A stretch of 64,000 nt of DNA, taken from positions 16,547,001 through 16,611,000 of the forward strand of contig NC_063271.1 in the NCBI RefSeq assembly GCF_910591885.1. Direction: 5' to 3'. The notes beneath the pieces are model-generated. The model did no database searches, was not told the DNA's origin, and worked only from the letters and a program-made list of their open reading frames with translations. A program made the translations under genes and the position numbers. Position 1 is the stretch's first letter. Every line of letters begins with the position of its first letter. Shown here one piece after another: positions 59,901 to 64,000 of this stretch. The stretch comes from Bombus terrestris. Taxonomy: Eukaryota; Arthropoda; Insecta; Hymenoptera; Apidae.

Positions 59901-60620
59901 ATCCAACATGAATTTTATTTTAATATTACTGATCTCTGATGGTGGATCTGCGATACTGTACTTAATGATTGTAAACTATCTTATCGACTTCTCATCTATA
60001 TTAATAATATAGGAATATTAAATAACAGTTAAATACTTGAATATATGTTATTTGATTTGTTTTAGAACGAAGCTCATTCTCTGGAGTGAAACTTTTAGTT
60101 TCTCTTTCTTACGCGATAAAGGAGAGGTGCAAGGATTTAAATATTTATAACATTATGACCTTTATTCTTTAAGCATGAAAATATTTTAAATACAAGCATA
60201 TAAATATTACATATTAAATATTTCTATTTACATATACATCAAGTAAATTTACATATACATTTTCATCTTGGTAAAAAGAGCATGTAAGTTATCGTATTTA
60301 CTATTACGTATTTTAACGCGAAATCTCGTTTCATAAAAATTTTCATTCAAATACGTAAACACATAATATTCATAAATTTATAAGAACAATTTTGTCCGTA
60401 GGTATTTGGTAGCGCAATTGAGAAGATATTAACGGCGCAGAAGGGAAACGATACGGAGATACCGAGGGCTTCCGGGTCGAGCGGAAAGCCCTCGGTATCT
60501 TCGAACAAACCAATGTCAGGTGAAGTGACAAATTTGTTTTGGAATAGCAAGAACCAAAAGCAGACGGAATTCAGCGAACCGTCTCTCTGTTCTTCCCTAA
60601 AGGACCTATTCAAGAAGTAA
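56765..60620 (+). CDS. Six-exon gene, unrecognised product (~415 aa)
   Basis: Model: exons 56765-56929, 57201-57322, 57457-57658, 57832-57942, 58320-58748 and 60402-60620. The lengths sum to 1248 nt, or 416 codons including the stop, and the phases agree at every junction with no internal stop. That agreement is the main evidence. Exons 1, 5 and 6 are well supported; donors of exons 2, 3 and 4 are weaker. The product is hydrophilic, opening MSDRGGEGSGPAPQLDGRRN with a possible coiled-coil DLKARKMELEQLLIRR. A Ser-rich, basic C-terminal half ends SSLKDLFKK. There is no signal peptide, and only one modest hydrophobic run (VLPYVLIILA) in exon 4. I do not recognise the family. The start may be ATG 56765 or 56774, and further upstream exons cannot be excluded. 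Confidence 0.6.
57201..57322 (+). CDS. Exon 2 of the six-exon gene
   Basis: The acceptor is excellent (T-rich tract TTTTCTTCTTTTTTAG). In phase 0 it reads MELEQLLIRRKLTVKIT and onward. The proposed donor CGTCG-GTGAAG leaves phase 2. If unspliced, the frame would stop at once (TGA 57324-57326), so an alternative short isoform ending here is possible. Confidence 0.55.
57457..57658 (+). CDS. Exon 3 of the six-exon gene
   Basis: Acceptor TATCTCCGCAG. One base completes the split codon, then the frame reads VIWNYITAVQVAELPHPQRY to FTPRTQKKIL. The donor CTT-GTTAAC is weak. Without it the frame runs on to a TGA at 57777, so the exon may be terminal in some transcripts. The intron before it is only 134 bp. 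Confidence 0.5.
57832..57942 (+). CDS. Exon 4 of the six-exon gene
   Basis: Acceptor GCGTTTTTTTTATTAG with a good T tract. In phase 0 it reads SSDFYGSSLLEQQAFSSVLP to ADNRHSLYTSL. Donor TTG-GTATCG is modest. Read through, the frame stops at TAA 57961. Confidence 0.5.
58320..58748 (+). CDS. Exon 5 of the six-exon gene
   Basis: Acceptor CCGTTTGCCAG, donor GCTCAG-GTAAGT (strong), exactly 143 codons in phase 0. The encoded segment is Ser/Arg/Lys-rich: TLSVSPTSSLRKRVSEL, then PVFGAAGMVCSNRDLISILS, then a basic KVVKAVKKMFGKKSP. The codon and GC pattern is clearly coding compared with flanks. The minus ORF at 58400-58735 is its shadow. Confidence 0.75.
58749..60401 (+). other. Intron 5, with inverted repeats
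   Basis: 1653 bp, AT-rich, with T-runs near 59160 and 59765. It carries the inverted repeat described at 59339-59601 and a third related arm (GCGAGATCGTTGTTGGCTAT) near 59270. Confidence 0.55.
59339..59601. repeat. Intronic inverted repeat, ~61-bp arms
   Basis: The left arm 59339-59399 includes GTTTGAAATCAAAAGAATC and TTGTTGCTACGAGAACAATA. The right arm 59540-59601 is its complement (TATTGTTCTCACGTAGCAAC, GATTCGCTTGATTTCAAAC). The spacer is about 140 bp. A nearer inverted match lies between 59268-59293 and 59389-59414 (26 bp: GCGAGATCGTTGTTGGCTAT...). Confidence 0.85.
60402..60620 (+). CDS. Exon 6 (last) of the six-exon gene
   Basis: Acceptor TTTTGTCCGTAG, then phase 0 VFGSAIEKILTAQKGNDTEI to SSLKDLFKK and TAA at 60618-60620. 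The first residues VFG echo PVFGAA in exon 5. AATAAA at 60639-60644 is a candidate poly(A) signal only 20 bp after the stop. A near-palindrome GATACCGAGGGCTTCCG / GGAAAGCCCTCGGTATC lies inside the coding sequence at about 60456-60501. Confidence 0.7.
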   Translation, partial: VFGSAIEKILTAQKGNDTEIPRASGSSGKPSVSSNKPMSGEVTNLFWNSKNQKQTEFSEPSLCSSLKDLFKK

Positions 60621-60787
60621 TGGGGAAGAACAAATACTAATAAATGTTAAGTGTCTCTAGTTTAATTAACACTTCTTTATCTAAGAATTTCTTCCCTAAA
60701 AGACCTATTCATTATGTAATGTAGAAGCACAAATACTAATAAATGCTAAGTTTCTCTCGTTTAATTAACACTTATTTATTTAAGAAT
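60590..60787. repeat. 99-bp tandem duplication of the gene's 3' end
   Basis: Copy 1 (60590-60688) holds the last codons, stop, and AATAAA. Copy 2 (60689-60787) repeats TTCTTCCCTAAAAGACCTAT, a TAA at the same offset and AATAAA near 60738. Copies are about 85-90% identical by eye. Confidence 0.9.
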
Positions 60788-61290
60788 TTATTCAGAGATT
60801 AACACGACCTAATAGATGACTGACAATCTGGTGTAATTCAAATTAACGAGCTATACTTTCCTTGTACTTTCTTATTGCTATACCTCTACAATATTCTTTT
60901 ATCGTATCTGTCGATTTTAATCTCACACAAATATCTAATAAATGTGTATACAGTAGTTGACGAAAATATTAGATAGAAGATTTTTGCGAATATATATTAT
61001 GTGTGTTAGTGTCTTTCTTCACTTCACTTCAATGTAACGAGACGTGTCTATCATGATTACACCGGTAAAAATTGAGACTAATTTGGAAATATATATATGG
61101 AAGCTAGAAGTTGCTTATTGCAGACGTACACATAGCAAAAAACTAATGTACAATGTAAAGAGTATTTTTAAACATATGATTGATTAGGTAGCAAAAATGC
61201 TCCTACTAAAAATATTGTGACTTATTTATACAATACATAATTAACTGTCCAAATACCGATGGTAATCAATAAGCATCTTATAATTCCTAT
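60788..61290. other. AT-rich downstream flank
   Basis: 3' flank of the gene. About 61030-61200 shows a weak copy of the CTGTAACGAGAC-associated repeat (TGTAACGAGACG, then AAAAACTAATGTACAATG). No gene is seen. Confidence 0.45.
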
Positions 61291-61436
61291 TTACATTTGT
61301 TTCAAAAGTTTCTTTCGTTTCATAAGGAAATAATAGATGCACGACACTTTTTGTTTTATATTATTTTATCGATTTATGTATGAACTATTTTGTAGTAATA
61401 GAACAAAACGAAAGAAACTTTTGAGACAGCCTAATG
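61291..61436. mobile_element. Palindromic MITE with AAAAGTTTCTTTCG ends
   Basis: Left end TGTTTCAAAAGTTTCTTTCG at 61298 and right end CGAAAGAAACTTTTGAGACA at 61428 are inverted copies. The interior is about 85 bp of AT-rich DNA. It is consistent with a Tc1/mariner-type MITE. Relatives are at 18837 and 41690. Confidence 0.8.
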
Positions 61437-64000
61437 CATCTTGAAATTCATGAAAAGCTTCAACAAAATATTCATGGAAAGTTTCTGTAAGCGTCCGAGT
61501 ACTTTCGTGAGCCGTTATATGTATAATAATTCGTTACAATGTTAGTGATAGCTTGGAAAGTGAACTATTTTTATTATACATCTTTTTACTTTCCATATTA
61601 CGCTCATAGATACTCTAAAACGCCGCGATACTAACTCTTATCTATCATGTTTACGAATGCCTATAATTTGTGAAACCGCTTCTGATTTTACGGAAATTTT
61701 GCAGTTGCTTGATGAATGAAACAGATTTGTTAAGAGAATCACATGTTATAGATACCTGAACTGTGATTTATTTAATATATCTTTCCTGATTTGTTATCCT
61801 GCAACATTTCCATGTTTTACGAAGCTTTAAATTAAATTTCACAAGTTTATTTTCCTTAAGCTAAAGACGATGCTCGTGAAATATTTATTTCTGAAGTAAA
61901 AAGTAAAAATATAGCTTACATATTGCTTGTATTTAATCATGTATTACGATTAATCCTGTTGCGATACTCGTATATTTCAGTTAGGCTCTGGTTTTAGTAA
62001 ATAAGAAAGATTTATAATATCTTAAGAGGATGTTTAGCATGAAATCATGCTAATAAGAAGTTTTTCATGTTTTTCTTCAGGCTTAAAATATTTTTTAATG
62101 TTGTGAAAAAATTGGGTTGAAAATGAATAAAAGGGTGCAACAGGGTATTTAAACAAACTAATATCTCTTATATGAATAAGTCGAGTGATATGCTGTAAAT
62201 TATTTTCACAAAAAGACACCCATTTTTATTATTGTTTTCTAAACAAAATTCAATATGATTTGTTATACCTGTAATAGGAAGTTTCTTTAACTAACATTTA
62301 GTTATCGATCCTATTTTTATTGAAGTTTAACAATACTGTTCAATGTTAATAATTATTAATTTATAAGTGAAGGGTAATTCCAACGAAGAAAGATATCATT
62401 TGCAAACAAATAGTTTCGGATAAAATCAGCATTGGTACTGTAAATTTAAGATATTATAAATCTAATATGTATTGTATCGCAAAGCGGGATTCATGATGAA
62501 AAATTAAATATAAAAGTCCATGAAATTTCGCAAATTTAAACATCTCAGTTGATACAGCTTTAATAAATGTGGACAAAAGTTTAGTCTATCTCTATATTTA
62601 AATAACGCATGATATTTAATTCTACAGTATAATTAAACAAAGATTCGAAGCTGAAAATTTCGAAATATAATTGAACAATATATCGTACAATAAATGTTAT
62701 ATGATGTTCTGTAAAGGAGAATTGCATTTTTATGAAGAGGATCAAAGATAAAAGAGATTTTTGTTGAACGATACGACCGTTTCGAAATTCCATTTTGATC
62801 TTGTGTATGTATAGTGTATCTCGTACAAAAGATATTACAACAAGCGTCCAGTGATAATGTGAAACATTAATCAAAATTTCTAATCTCGAGTGTTTCAAGT
62901 CCCAGAACTCACCTTAATAAATATAAGAAGGACAGATTAAATTCAATTTGATTTTTCTAATTTTCTCGTTAATAATTAAATATGAGCATCAATCAATCAA
63001 TAGTTCATAATGCACGGTATAATGCGTGTATAACATTTATCTGATTTCAATTAACTTACGTTTAAGCAAAATAATTATTCGAACTAGTTTATCATTCGCA
63101 TTATTACACATTTTAATTGTATATATATCTAGTACAACAGAGAAAGGATGTTTTAGGATTATGAGTATTCATTTAATTTTTAAGAAGAACAATAAGATTC
63201 AATACATGTACACAATAGTTAAAAATATGAAATCCAGTCGCTTTTACATTAAGTACCATTTCCTCGTAAATGAACATACAAAAGATAAATGTCAATAACT
63301 ATAAATGCCTGTTTAATGTTTCTTTTTTGTTACGATTATATATGTAAAATTAGTTCTTGTAATGAATACTGCTTATAGGAATAAGCATTATTTTTCACTT
63401 GAAATAAGTTTGCTTTGATATTTTAAATGACTGAATAAAATGCGGACAAAATATTTTAACCATACACGTAAAGATTCAAGTACGTTACATACAATAACTA
63501 TAAGAATATATTTTTAAAAACGTAAGAATTTGTACTTTAGATAGCAATGCGTTTAAAAGTTATTTTATGAATTCACTTTATTAATTACTGATTTAAAATC
63601 TCCAGCATTTTCAGTAAAATGTCCAGAAAGTAGAAGAAAAGTACAACAAAAGTAGGAAACAGTCAATTTTGTAATATAAATTTATAGTCTACCGAATTAA
63701 TACTGATATTTCTAAAACAGGGTCTATACACTTTCAAAATTTCAATCAAATCATATGCATAGTATTTCTTTATGCATAGTATCTCATATCCTAATTTCAC
63801 CACATTGAATTTTCTAAAGAAAGATGATCTATTTATTTTAGATAACGCAAATCCTTTATTTTAGATATGCAAAGTCAAATATATTTTTGTCAATAAAGAC
63901 ACAAAAAATCTTAGATGTCTAAATGTCAGCTTTAAGAACAGTAGACTTGCCTGCCTTCAAACTTAAATGTCCTTTCCAGTAGTAAAACTTAAATAACATT
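61437..64000. other. AT-rich end of window, nothing recognised
   Basis: Very AT-rich. The ORFs at 62034-62219, 62581-62898 and 63026-63298 are Ile/Lys/Asn/Phe-rich without motifs. No repeat boundaries or RNA genes are seen. Confidence 0.5.

Overview
The window is AT-rich nuclear DNA of an insect, most likely a hymenopteran and probably a bee. The reasons are its low GC background, introns ending in polypyrimidine-AG, and dispersed elements of kinds I associate with bee and ant genomes: mariner elements opening TTGGGTTGGC, TTAA-flanked piggyBac-type MITEs, and an R1-like non-LTR retrotransposon tail. Nothing points to bacteria. Most long ORFs lie in AT-rich or repeat DNA and look like chance or shadow frames, so protein-coding content is sparse.

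Layout: 1-5817 is unannotated AT-rich DNA. 5818-6497 is a 340-bp tandem duplication. 6771-9435 is a degraded Ty3/Gypsy-type retrotransposon with both LTRs, followed by a TA/GA microsatellite. Around 13.9-14.4 kb there is a plausible TATA/initiator promoter with a first exon on the + strand. 17-24 kb is repeat-rich: a mariner MITE, a diverged 236-bp tandem triplication, mariner transposase debris, and a 1.3-kb array of about 114-bp hairpin units bounded by inverted ends. At 27.67-27.78 kb there is a convincing small exon with an upstream stop, an ATG, a signal peptide and a phase-1 splice donor. 31-36 kb holds a long inverted repeat, a piggyBac-type MITE and an R1-like fragment. 36-43.8 kb is largely featureless. 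43.8-46.2 kb holds TTAA-flanked elements and a long ATT microsatellite. 48.7-54.8 kb is a cluster of inverted-repeat elements plus a Copia-like LTR.

The best gene model is on the + strand at 56765-60620. It has six exons whose phases all agree, giving one open frame of about 415 codons that ends at a TAA followed by AATAAA. I do not recognise the product. Its last 99 bp, including the stop and poly(A) signal, are tandemly duplicated downstream, and its last intron carries a 61-bp-arm inverted repeat. 61-64 kb is AT-rich, with one palindromic MITE.

The unusual theme is structural. At least nine separate inverted-repeat or foldback structures lie in 64 kb, together with a family carrying a 16-bp perfect palindrome (GACGAGTATACTCGTC). 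I see no coherent multi-gene system. The strongest candidates for something undescribed are the bounded hairpin array at 22.9-24.2 kb and the palindrome-bearing TTAA family. All calls are by eye, with no database search.
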